This document shows positions 49,337 to 59,233 of a stretch of 64,000 nt of DNA, one piece after another. A program made the translations under genes and the position numbers. The stretch is taken from the NCBI GenBank assembly GCA_973895155.1, contig OZ316891.1, forward strand, positions 14,694,001-14,758,000, written 5' to 3'. Source of the DNA: Marsupella aquatica. Lineage: Eukaryota > Marchantiophyta. Each line of letters begins with the position of its first letter. Within the stretch, counting starts at the first letter, position 1. The notes beneath the pieces are model-generated. The model was not told where the DNA came from and searched no databases. It saw only the letters and a list, made by a program, of their open reading frames with translations.

Positions 49337-52300
49337 TCAAACTTGGTCCTCATCATCTTCAGGTTGGGACACAACCAGAATATCAGGCTTTTCCCCAACG
49401 ATTGAACGAGACCGTGGCACATATGTGATGACAAGTGACCATTCCTCTGGGTTTGGGGGGTATGGAATATAGAAACATTGTTCCACATGACTTGGAAAAG
49501 TGAACGGCTCTGATGTTTGCCAATGAGATGGCTGGAAACTAGTGGCAGACGTCTTCAGTCGTGTAAATCCACACTCATCTTGAACCACAGTAGGATTGTT
49601 ACCTGCAAGGTTCACTTTGAACCACTTGCACTTGAAGACATACTCTTCAAACTTTGATTGTGCATCATAAGATATCACTAGAATCTCTTCTACCTTTCCA
49701 TAATGTGGCACAACATCTCGAATAATATTTGTGTCATGGCGACTGCTGCGGGAATCTTGAGAGAATTGTCCTTGAACTCCACAATCAAAGGTACGACCCC
49801 TCTTCTCATCAAGGGAAGAAATCCTAAAATCCATCAAACCATAAGGATATGTTACACAAAAATAGACACAAACATATTCCAATTAATTGAACACACCAAG
49901 AATCTGCCTCTTCAATATACGTGCTTGTATTACAAATGAATTAAATTAAACCAAGTGATTCAAATCAAAGGTTACTAAGGTAGATGGAGATCACCTGAAA
50001 TGTCTTCCTTGTGTCCACATTGCTGTCCTTGTTGTAACCACTCTCAAGGGACCATGAACAATGGTACGAACATCATCTGTGATAGCCGGAAAATGTAATA
50101 CACTCTCTCCCCTGACCACCATGTCATCCACCTCAACTAACTTCTCCTTCATATAGTCAAGGTACTTTGGAAAAATCCTTGGTCTTGTGCTGTTACTTTT
50201 GGCATCCTCATAGAAATCCCTCCATTCTTCCATGATAGTGCTGTTACTCAACATGAATGTGGTCAGTTGTTTCACCTCCACTGGTGTCAACATGCGAGTT
50301 TTCCTAGCACCTGTTAAACGATCCTCTTCATCTTCCCTCTCCTCTACCCAAGTACGGGGAGAGGTACAATCAATTGTGGCCAATATGTTACTACAATAGA
50401 ACATACTCTCAGCTGCTAAGTATCCTGTAGCCATGCTTCCCTCAACCCGTGCACGGTTACGTACATAACCTTTTAACACTGCCATGTATCGTTCTAGCCA
50501 ATACATCCACCGACAATGCATAGGACCTGCAATGGCCACCTCATGAACAAGATGAACAAGTAAATGCACTTGACAGTCAAAAAAGGAAGGAGGAAGGGCC
50601 TTCTCCAACTTGCATACCACCTCTGCTGCCAAAACCTCCATCCCAGGGATCTCATCAGTATATATCTCCTTAGAGCATACCCATCTCAATAGTTTTCCCA
50701 ATGACCAAAGGGCATCTTGCACTTCTTCACTTGCCAAACCTATTATGGCCACAGGCAATATGTGCTGCAATAACCTATGGTAGTCATGTGTCTTGAGATA
50801 CCTTGGCCACTTATGATTGTCCTCCATCCCAAAGGCCTTTCGGAGATTGGCACCATAACCAGTAGGAAACCGCATGTCTCCTATGCGATTCTGAAACTCC
50901 CTTCTCTGGCCAATAGGAAGCATCCATGGAGTTGAAGGTTGATGCTCGATCCCTGTGATAGGATCACTTATGACCCACACGTCTGGATGCATCTCAAGAT
51001 CCTCACAAGCCTCCCTGAAGTTAGTGTCTTTCTCTCCATAGAAAGCCTTTATCAAAGCCTTTCCCACATTTCCCTCAATGTGCATGGGGTCTAATAGATG
51101 GCGGATCTTCAACTCACCCCAATAGGGCAAAGTGGTTAATATACTCCACCTTGTCAAGCCACTACCGTCAAATTGCATGGGATCCTCTGGGTCTGCCACT
51201 CTTGCAGCCATGTCTTTCCAGTGTGTAAAAGTTGTTGGCTCAGGTACATCACGCTCGTCACCAAAGGGCATATCAATAGAGGAAAATAGTAGTGGGTCAC
51301 GCCTCATCTGATGTCCCATTGGAAGAAACTTTGTATGCCCAAGATAAACAATCTTGCGAAGATGTGATGAATACTTGGCTACATCACCAAGGCTTGGGCC
51401 ACAAGTGGAGCAAGCCTTGTAGCATTGGGTTTGCAACCCACTCACAAAGCCAAATCCTGGTCATATAAACACACATTATGTTAGGATTAGCACATGGAAA
51501 TGAGGGGATACCATGCATTAGAATATGATGCATTTAAACAACAAAGTTCTTACCTGGGTAGTCATGCATGGTCCACATACAAACCCCTTTGAGTTTGAAA
51601 ACCCGTGGGGTACCCCCTGTAGTCTTTCGACCATCATATGCCCATACTCCTTCCCATAATTTCTGGAGTTCCTGAACCAGTAATGTCAAATAGGTGTCCA
51701 TGTTCTTCACCTTCTTTGGCCCTGGGATAATCAAAGATAGCAACAAAAAACCCTTTTTCATGGACAACCATGGTGGAAGGTTGTAATTCATGAGAACCAT
51801 AGGCCAGACCGATGTAGGTCTCCCCTTCCCTCCAAGTGAATGAGGGCTAACTCCATCTGATGCCAACCCCAGTCGCACATGCCGAGGGTCACGCTCAAAA
51901 TCTGGCCATGTTGATTCCACATGTTTATGAGCAAGAGAGTCAACTGGTAATCGCATGACACCGGGCTCCGAACGATGTTTCTTGTGCCATACCATCAACT
52001 CGGCCAAGTCAGAATATCTATACATGTGCAACAAGCGAGGAATTATGGGGAACCAACGAACTGCTTTCCTTGGTACCTTCTGGGTTAGCATGTTTGGCTC
52101 ATACCGTGGCTCATGACACACTGTGCATTCTGTGATATGGGCTGTATCCCCGTGAAATAACATGCAATCATTCACACAGGCATGAATAATATGGTAATCC
52201 ATACCAATGGATGAGAGAACCTTCTTTGCATCCTTCCAGGAACACATTCTCCGAGGGTAACATCAAGTCATGACAATATTCAAATATGTCTGATAACATA

Positions 52301-52722
52301 GAATTGCTTGTCTTGTGTTTGGCTTGAATGTTCAAGAGCCCCAATATGGCAGAAAGACGGCTCAACCGAGCACCCTCAAAAATAGGTGTTCGAGCATGTT
52401 CCTCTGCCTCTTTCCATTGTTGTTGTCCCTCTGGAGTATGTTGTGGCCGTGGGTCATTTGAAGGGCCAACCTCATGACCAATGTGAGGCACATCATCCTC
52501 AACATCGGCACCAAACCAATCAACCATGAAGTCATCCATGGCTCTATCTTGATCATGCATGACCTGGTCATCAGTCCGAGGTGCGGCTTCCTCATCAGCA
52601 CTACCTACATCATTACTTGATGAGGAATCACCCTCTGATGGTTCTCCCTCTTCTGGCATACCCATCTCCCGATATGTTGCTCTCAACCTTCGTGGTAATA
52701 TTTGTTGAGATGGTTGCGCATT
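49337..52722 (-). CDS. CACTA tnp2-type transposase, multi-exon, with a frameshift
   Basis: The DDE transposase that cuts and pastes the element. Exons read on the minus strand are 52,722-51,554, 51,456-49,995 and 49,823-49,337, joined by GT-AG introns of 97 bp (51,457-51,553) and 171 bp (49,824-49,994). Both junctions restore conserved text: MHDYPG|FGFVSG and GRHF|RISSL. An acidic N-terminal region is followed by RLSAILGLLNIQAKH, then VNDCMLF with CTVC. Next come RLGLASDGVSP and YNLPPW, LLDPMHIEGN, a DUF4218-like WLERYMAVLKGYVRNRARVEGS-type block, and a DUF4216-like YGKVEEI...CKWFKV. Asp in ASDG and DPMH are candidate catalytic residues. The frame breaks at about 52,228-52,255: one base must be skipped between LPSEN and SWKDAKK. 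With that, and the shared first exon at 53,876-54,133, the length would be 1,124 aa. The start is either that exon (acceptor at 52,723) or the ATG at 52,665. Confidence 0.88.
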
Positions 52723-52933
52723 CTATGCACATTACAACCAAAAAACCTCCTCATGTATATTTGACCAAGTACAACAAATTAAAATAGACTTAACACCATT
52801 CATTCAAGACATTAAGAATTAAAGTAAATGCATGGGCTAAAACCTTATTACTCCAAAATGAGCCCAAAGGCCATATATATAATAGTAAATGGGAAGTCCA
52901 AAATAGGTGCAAGAGGATAAAGGACATGATTTC

Positions 52934-54133
52934 CTAATCCCACTCATAGTGTCTGAATAACTCATCTCCTGCTCTAATGGTCCTAGTAGCAAGAACTAAG
53001 CAATGGTCCTTATGATATGTCGTGCCATATGGTGCCGGCATTGGACCATCAGTAAAAACCCACTCACAATTGGCCCTACGCTTGGGCCGAGTCCCCACAG
53101 TACTATTTATGAAACCAGCAATATTCCCATTACGTATGGGATCACCATCTATCACCCGCTGCTCACTATACCTTCTAGTGCTACCATCAAAAGTATCCAT
53201 CTCTAGAGCATATGTTTTCCACTCAGGATGTTGTGCAAGGATCATGTTCCAATGTCTTCTCTTGTAGATGGGTCCACCGTATGGGAACAAAGTAGGACCC
53301 TCTCTACCACGAACACTTGACCCACCCTCCTCATCCATGATGATATCCTCACAAGCAAATACTCCATATCCATGTCTCTCTCCAAGTGTGGAAGTTTTCA
53401 CAATCCAACGTCTACCCCAAACCACAATCTCCTCATCAAAATCTGTAAAATAAGGCAAGCCAAGAGTGATAGGTTCCCAATCCTTGATGATAGAGGCACA
53501 CTTGCCAGTGAATGAACAAACACCCCACCTACCCTGAACTAGTGTTCTGGATGGGTCATTGGGTGCTCGTGGCCTCCTGTTGGATTGGGGCCTGGACCGG
53601 GGTCTTCGTGTCTCAGTGGGCACATGAGGGTGTCCCCCTTCTGTCCCATGACTGGTACTAATTCCCAAACCCAAGGCTTGTGAAAGTGCATTGCCTATAG
53701 CATCTAAAACTCCTTGTGATGAGACATAGGGTGGTGGTGTCACCAATCTACGCATACTGGATCCCTATTCCATGCAAACACCCACAAACAACCAAATGTG
53801 TAAACCATATGTGTAAACATTGATTCACCTCTAAAAATAACAGTAAAGAACGGCAATCAATTGAAACAAACTTACCATATGGGATGAAGAAGCCCCGGGA
53901 GTAAGACCTCTATGACGTCCATATCTCTCAATATGTTGAGCACACACATAAGATTTTTGAGAAATTTGGCCCACACATCTGGTGCAGTCACAAAGTCTTC
54001 GGGGTGGACCACGAGGACCAGTAACCTCGGGCTGAGGAGGAGGGGGTATATCGTCATCGGAGGAGTACTCACTACTGGATAGTTCAGAGGAAGAGGACAT
54101 ATCCACTGCCACATTACATTGCATGTAGGGCAT
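52934..54133 (-). CDS. SET-domain protein encoded inside the CACTA element, two exons, 362 aa
   Basis: Exons 54,133-53,876 and 53,764-52,934 join through a 111-bp GT-AG intron (donor ATG|GTAAGT, acceptor GAATAG|GG), phase 0. Exon 1 (86 aa) has a Ser/Asp-rich start and a Cys/His motif: C48, C50, C53, C64, H67. Residues 218-362 are a SET domain, the fold of protein lysine methyltransferases. It shows GYG (218-220) followed by VFA, Y.GG near 248-250, GNIAGFIN (299-306), ANCEW, and RTIRAGDELFRHYEWD at the very end. The NHSC-type motif is replaced by INST. The tyrosine of the final HY aligns with the catalytic Tyr, while Arg sits at the usual Phe/Tyr switch. There is no post-SET cysteine cluster. 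Substrate is unknown; a chromatin or self-protein target is inferred. It lies wholly within what would be the transposase's first intron. Confidence 0.8.
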
Positions 54134-54229
54134 GATTAGGAAAAATTAGGCCATATATAAAGCGATTTTAAAAAAAATGAACTCAAAAAACAATTAGGTT
54201 GGTTTATACATGGGGTTTTATTACCCTTT
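54134..54229 (-). promoter_or_regulatory. probable start region of the transposase/SET transcript
   Basis: Short AT-rich segment directly upstream (minus strand) of the ATG at 54,133 and next to the tandem repeat. No TATA box could be chosen with confidence; the role is inferred from position. Confidence 0.3.
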
Positions 54230-55275
54230 TATATTTGTTAGCATGAAACCCAAATTAAGGTGAGTGTCATGCAAGAAGAAACCACATTATAACCTTTGGG
54301 AAAATTGTAATACCCTATGTCCTAAGTGAGGTTAGATTATTACCTGAATGAGACCGGGGCTCAACAGTGCCTATAGGTCACGTGGCTTTTGGAACATTTG
54401 CCAAATCTAGAAGTAGGAGGAAAATACTGGAAACAAAATGTAAGTTTGGATGGTAATTAGCAGCCGTCAAGTTGTGGAATCTTAGACATTTACCCACATA
54501 TATCATGGCACAACAAAGAAGGGCAAGCATAAAAATCTGTACTAACAACATTGACTGTATACATGATGTTATACCTTTTAGATGCCCGGGTTCCCACAAT
54601 GCATATGCATTAGACAAAAGTTGAGGTAGTAGTGTTGGCCCTGCGTTGTATCATGATTACATGGGTTTTCCCCTCAATTGTTAGCATAAAACCCTAAACC
54701 CTAAACCCTTATCCCCCCTCGAGTGAAAGGTGAGTGTCATGCAATAAAAACCCACCCTAGACCCCTGGGAAAACTCTAAAGGCCTAAGCCCAGAATGAAG
54801 TTGGACAATAATTATCTGAATGAGATCCGGACTCAATAGTGCCTGTAGGTCGTGTGGCTCATTGAACATGAGCTGAATCTAGAAGCACGAGGAAAATACT
54901 GGAAACAAAAAAGTAAGTTTGGATAGCCATTAGCTTCTCTCAAGTTGTAGACCCCCAAACATGTGCATATAGATATTCTTGCACAACAAAGAAGGGCAAG
55001 GTTTATGAACAATCTCTTTATCAAACCCTGCTAACATACATGTTTAAATATACCTTTTAGATGTCCGGGTTCCCACAATGCATATGCATTAGACAAAAGT
55101 TGAGGAAGCAGTGATGGTCCTGCACTGGATCATGATTACATGGGATTTCCTCAATTGTTAGCATAAAAACCAAAACCTCATCCCGCTTCAAGTGAAAGGT
55201 GAGTGTCATGCAATAAAAACCCACCATAGACCCTTGGGAACTCTAAAAGCGTAAGCCAATGAAGTTAGCAAAAAC
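54230..55275 (+). repeat. tandem repeat of ~440-480 bp, about 2.3 copies, between divergent element genes
   Basis: TTGTTAGCAT(G/A)AAA recurs at about 54,237, 54,680 and 55,157, each time followed by GGTGAGTGTCATGCAA. The phrases GGAAAATACTGGAAACAAAA and CACAATGCATATGCATTAGA each occur twice. It occupies most of the space between the minus-strand transcript start and the accessory gene. An interstitial CCCTAAACCCTAAACCC is at 54,690. Confidence 0.85.
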
Positions 55276-55279
55276 CTAA

Positions 55280-55680
55280 ATGGTCAATTCCCTTCAACCA
55301 TCCTATGCTTCTCTCTACCATAATTATATGCCACCCCTCTTGGTTACCCTCCTAAGATACCATAAAAGTAACCCAAGATACTATAAAACTGAAACCTCTC
55401 TTTCAAACCCTCCTAAGTTGGCCTAAACCCCAAAACCCAAAACATAAAACCCCTCCTAGCTCTTACCCTCCAATACATATAACCCCAACCTTCATAAATA
55501 AAACCCCCTGCAAACCCAAAACATAAAACCCCTCGTATCTAAGCCAATCTAAGCCCAACCTTCACAAAAGAAACCCTCCCCTAACCAGGCCAAACCCCCT
55601 CCTCTTACCCTGCAATATAACTCCTTCAATTTTCTAACCCCCCCAATCCTTATCTCATCACATCCCACTAAAATGCAACA
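55280..55680 (-). repeat. pyrimidine-rich (C-rich plus strand) tract
   Basis: Plus strand is nearly free of G, rich in ACCCTCCTAA, AACCCC and AAAACCCCTCCT. This is the opposite strand asymmetry to the GGAGGG tract at 48.5-49.1 kb, giving the element mirrored skewed tracts. Confidence 0.7.
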
Positions 55681-55764
55681 TAATCCTCTACATCTACCCA
55701 TTTAATGTTCATAAGCCCCCTTAGTATCCCTAACAACACATCAAATACGCATGCGAGACGGGGG

Positions 55765-55885
55765 TTATGGCAAAACCAAATAGCGAAGGCTTTTGCGAAT
55801 CTTGAAGCTTCGCAAAGATAGAATTTGCGAAGCTTTTTGCGAAGGCCGATGCATCGCAAACTGCGATGCGAAACGAATCGCAAAG
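55765..55885. promoter_or_regulatory. TTGCGA/TCGCAA cluster upstream of the accessory gene
   Basis: At least six hexamers or close variants (TTTGCGAA, TTCGCAAAG, GCATCGCAAA) in 120 bp, about 100 bp before the ATG at 55,981. They are the same motifs as in the terminal arrays, so an autoregulatory operator-like site is inferred. Confidence 0.6.
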
Positions 55886-55980
55886 CCCAATATTTTGAAT
55901 CCTTATGGATTGCCGAGCGCAGACAAGGCGGATTCAGTTCATTCAGGCCTGAGGAGAGCAACGAGGGCAAGGGCAGAGCG

Positions 55981-58135
55981 ATGGCGAGCGAAGAGGGGAC
56001 TGGTGGTGATGGAGGAGCTTCTGGCAACAGCGGAGGCAACCGAGGGGGGGGGATCGATTGAAGGCGATTGTGGATGAGCATTTTTTGGTTGCACAGTTGA
56101 GTCAAATTGATTTCACCAGTCCAGCAGGGCTGGCATCATTGAGTGCCCTTCTGGGCCAAGCCTTGCAAGCAGGTCTCACTGCAGGGCAAGCAGCAGTGGA
56201 GGAGGATGCAAGGAAGGCAGCAGAGCAGGCGGCTGCTGAGAGGAAGCGAAAGAGGGACGAGAGAGCTCAGGCTGGAGTGCTCTCGCCTCAAGCATTGGAA
56301 AAGAAGAGGAGGAAAGATGAGAGAGACCTGATCAGGAAACAGAGGGAGGAGCAAAGAAAGAAGGAGGCAGCAAGGAGGAAGCTGCCTCTGATTACTTTAG
56401 AGGATGAGGGGATTCCCACCGAGCTTGCTTACAATGGGGCCAAGAGCACAATCAGGCACATTGTATCCACAAATTTTGCAAGAGGAGTCGAGTGGGGCAC
56501 TCGCTCAAAGGCAGAGCAGAAGCGAGTCATCAATCAGGTGAAAGATGCATTTCGAAATGGAGGAGAGATGGATTCACAGTGGCTTGCTGACAAAATTTCA
56601 AACTCCATGTCACAAGCTAGATACCATGATAGAATGAAGATCAGGTCTCACCTTAGAGATTTGGAGGAGTATAGGAATTTGCAGAGGCCGCTGCAATTCT
56701 CAGAAGATATCTGGCAGGCCTTCTACCAGACAGAGGTGAAGTTGAAAGCAGCCAGGCTCCTCAATGATTTCACAGAGAAGCTGGCAAAGGCTCGAAGGGC
56801 AAAGGAGGCCGGGAAGTCTGACCGGGACCTGAAGGTGATGGAGCAGAAGGTAGCCCAGCTCCAGCAGGTTGTAGCAGAAGTAGGCGATCCACCCAACAAG
56901 TTCCTGAAGGCAGCTGAGCGAGTCCGAGACAAGCCCAACATCACCCACAGGCTGGGTCAAGGTGGCCTCCCCGGCCTCAAAGCAGCATTCGTGAGTGCAC
57001 CTCCCTCTCCTCCCTTGACTTCTTGCTACTCCAATTCCTATTCCAACACACCTGCAATGAGCCAACTCTTTCTTGCATTTCCACCAACTAGTTACAATTA
57101 GACTTGTTGTGTCAGATTAGGTCACGTACAGTTGCTTCCCTCTCGGGTTTTTGCCATGACAGAGTTTGCGATACATTTGCGATGCGGGTAGCTTCGCAAA
57201 TCCTTCGCAAACCTTATTATGCCCTTTTTTTGCTTACGTTTGCGAAGGCGTTGCGAAGACGTTCGCATCGCAACCAGCTTCGCAAACGTAATTGTCCTTA
57301 TGATTGCGAAGCTGGCGCCTTCACAAAATTTCAAAAATTTGAATTTTTAAATTTTCCGATCGTTTAAGTGTGCTTTGAGGGTCTTCCCCATATATGCCAC
57401 CCTCCATAACCCCAAAACCTTGATGCACCACCCCACCAGCCCCAACAAACCCCCTAATTTTTAGAAGCCATGTGAATCGGGTTATGGGTTGGTGTTAACC
57501 CAATTGTGCTGGTTTTATTTTGGCTTAGTACAAGAGGTACAAGAGGAAGATTACGGCGGCTGAGATGGAGGTGGGCCAGAAACATGGGAAGGAGCATCTC
57601 TTTCAGCAAGTTGATGAATTATTGGTGAGAATTTTTAGGTTATTACATTCATTGCAATTTTGAATGAATATCTCTTTTGTTCACACTTGTAAAGAATATG
57701 AGACTAACAGACATCCTGGTTTGCTAATGGAAGCAGGGAGGGGAGGATGGTGACTCCCATACCGAGGGTGGCACCGATAGTAGTGATGAGGATGTGGAGG
57801 GGACAGGGGAGGGGAGCACAGCTCCTGCTACTCAAGCCAGGCCAACTAGCACTGGAGACCAGTCATTTGCATCAGCACGTTCCAGTGGTGCTGGGGGTGG
57901 TAGCGCGGCAAGCCAGGGCGGTGGAGGTGGGGATGAGGATGAGGATGAGGATGAGGGTGACCCCGAGGGTGACCAAGAGGAGGAGGAAGTCCAGGTTGCA
58001 CCCCCCCCCCCCAAGAGCACACAAGGGCAAGGAGAAGGCCAAGGGGAAGAAGGCAAGGAGGGGCAGGAACACTCCTTTCTAGCTCGATGTAGACAAGTTG
58101 TAGCTAGAGCACTTACATCGAGTTCACATGTATAG
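55981..58135 (+). CDS. accessory (TnpA-like) protein of the CACTA element, three exons, ~501 aa if a poly-G break is ignored
   Basis: Exons 55,981-56,990, 57,529-57,624 and 57,737-58,135 join through GT-AG introns, all phase 0, ending in TAG. The ATG at 55,981 gives a Gly-rich start (MASEEGTGG). A run of nine G at 56,044-56,052 then breaks the frame, and ten would restore it to the long frame read from 56,046 on. That frame is Ala/Lys/Arg/Glu-rich and helical, then has RHIVSTNFARGVEWGTRSKA and later QWLADKISNSMSQARYHDRM, spaced like the plant Ptta/En/Spm Transposase_24 domain. A coiled-coil-like stretch follows. Exon 2 is basic (YKRYKRK). Exon 3 is Gly/Asp/Glu-rich with a PPPP run. By analogy with En/Spm TnpA it probably binds the TTGCGA arrays. 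It is divergent from the transposase. The family link is moderate; the exon structure is a manual prediction. Confidence 0.7.
57165..57325. repeat. intronic TTGCGA/TCGCAA cluster
   Basis: About nine hexamers in 160 bp within the first intron of the accessory gene (for example TTTGCGATACATTTGCGATG and CTTCGCAAAC). It may be a copy of a subterminal array captured internally or a regulatory site. Confidence 0.75.
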
Positions 58136-58329
58136 CGATCAGCATGCATGGCCGTGGCACTTTACCTAAGGGTTTTTACCTTTCCATTTTGTAACTTTTG
58201 TACTTTTTCAGTAATGCCATTTTCATTGCGGCAGACTGGGTCAACATCACTTTCCTCCCTCCTTCAAAACCCATGAATGGTCTCCCTCACCCTCACCCTA
58301 ACCCAAATACACAAAAACCCATGAAATAT

Positions 58330-58800
58330 ACATTTTGCGAAGCTTTTGAGAACCAACCCCCATCTCAAAGAGCCACGGTGAACGTATCGCAACCATTTCG
58401 AGGAGAAACGCATCGCAACACTTGCGATGTTGTCTAAATCACAACCCTAGCAAAGACTTCCTCTCCACACGTTTGCGAGTTAAATGCCTTTGCAGCAAAG
58501 CGGTCATCCGCTTCTCGCAATCTTACGAGTTTGTTTGCATCGCAAGTTATAGAGAAATTTAACATCGGAAATTGCGATGTAAATGTTATCGCAACGCGAG
58601 CGATTCATTTGTTCTCGCAAAATAATGAAATTTGTCGTTTCTCAATATTTGCAAGGACAGTGCCGTCGCAACGTTGCGGAGATGTTGCGACGTATTTAGA
58701 ATCGCAAGTTGCGAAGTATTTGCGAAGGGCCGTTTGCGAAGAATTTGAGATGGGAAGTAGCGAAGACGTTGCGATGCGAGTAAGTTCGCAAATTGGGTAT
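58330..58800. repeat. right subterminal TTGCGA/TCGCAA array
   Basis: About 18 hexamers in 470 bp in both orientations, densest at 58,680-58,740 (AGTTGCGAAGTATTTGCGAA). It matches the left array in motif but not in overall sequence. Confidence 0.85.
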
Positions 58801-58854
58801 TTCGGATTTTGTTTCCTTTGTATGATGCGAAGGGTGGTGGTTTGCAAAAGAGGT

Positions 58855-58870
58855 GCATAGTGTTGTAGTG
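58855..58870 (-). repeat. right terminal inverted repeat of CACTA element
   Basis: Ends GTGTTGTAGTG; its complement begins CACTACAACA, matching the left end. Confidence 0.85.
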
Positions 58871-58873
58871 ATT
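58871..58873. repeat. target-site duplication ATT, right of CACTA element
   Basis: Matches ATT at 47,979-47,981. Confidence 0.9.
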
Positions 58874-59225
58874 GCAAATGGTTTGATCACTTGACATTGC
58901 GGTCACAGTCAAGCGCATTTGGCGATGCCTTTGGACACCCAACACCCGTAGAACCTGCGTTGTAAAGTAGTTTTCTTGGGTTATAATAAGGGCTGAAAAT
59001 TTTGTTATAAAAACATTTGACACTAAGTGGTACCTTTGGCCTGGAAGTCCATTGGGAGAGAACATACATCTTTTGGTTATGGAGAGAAAAGGTTTTGTTT
59101 GGAGGTCCACAAAGTACATTTGCCCCTCTTGAGGATACAAAACTCTTCCCTTGAGCATGACCTGAATCTAAATCTATGAAGGTTGGGATATGTATGGATC
59201 TAAATTCTAAATCCATTCAAGGCAC
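58874..59225. other. short spacer between two DNA transposons
   Basis: No gene. A minus-strand open stretch at 58,586-59,158 crosses the CACTA boundary and is therefore not an original gene. Confidence 0.5.
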
Positions 59226-59233
59226 ATATTATT
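59226..59233. repeat. 8-bp target-site duplication ATATTATT (left)
   Basis: Identical to 60,531-60,538 and directly abuts the inverted repeat. Confidence 0.88.

Larger units (their letters stand above)
47982..58870. mobile_element. complete CACTA (En/Spm, CMC) DNA transposon, 10,889 bp
   Basis: The left end reads CACTACTACATATTTGCC and the right end ...GCATAGTGTTGTAGTG, whose complement begins CACTACAACACTATGC. The two share CACTAC.ACA, and both are flanked by ATT. Inside each end is about 0.5 kb densely filled with TTGCGA/TCGCAA hexamers. The interior carries a tnp2 transposase and a SET-domain unit on the minus strand, and a divergent accessory gene on the plus strand. The ends, target duplication and gene content agree, so the boundaries are precise. 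The many CpG sites kept in the arrays and the perfect target duplication suggest recent insertion (inference). One transposase frameshift and one poly-G frame break mean this copy may not be autonomous. Confidence 0.92.

Noticed and set aside
49703-49939. Plus-strand open frame overlapping the transposase
   Set aside because: Antisense shadow of the last transposase intron and exon, which have strong coding and splice evidence.
54690-54712. Telomere-like CCCTAAA repeats
   Set aside because: Only about three units, internal to a transposon repeat; not a telomere or a fusion point.
58586-59158. 190-codon minus-strand frame
   Set aside because: It crosses the precise right end of the CACTA element and its target duplication, and includes the hexamer array, so it cannot be an original gene.
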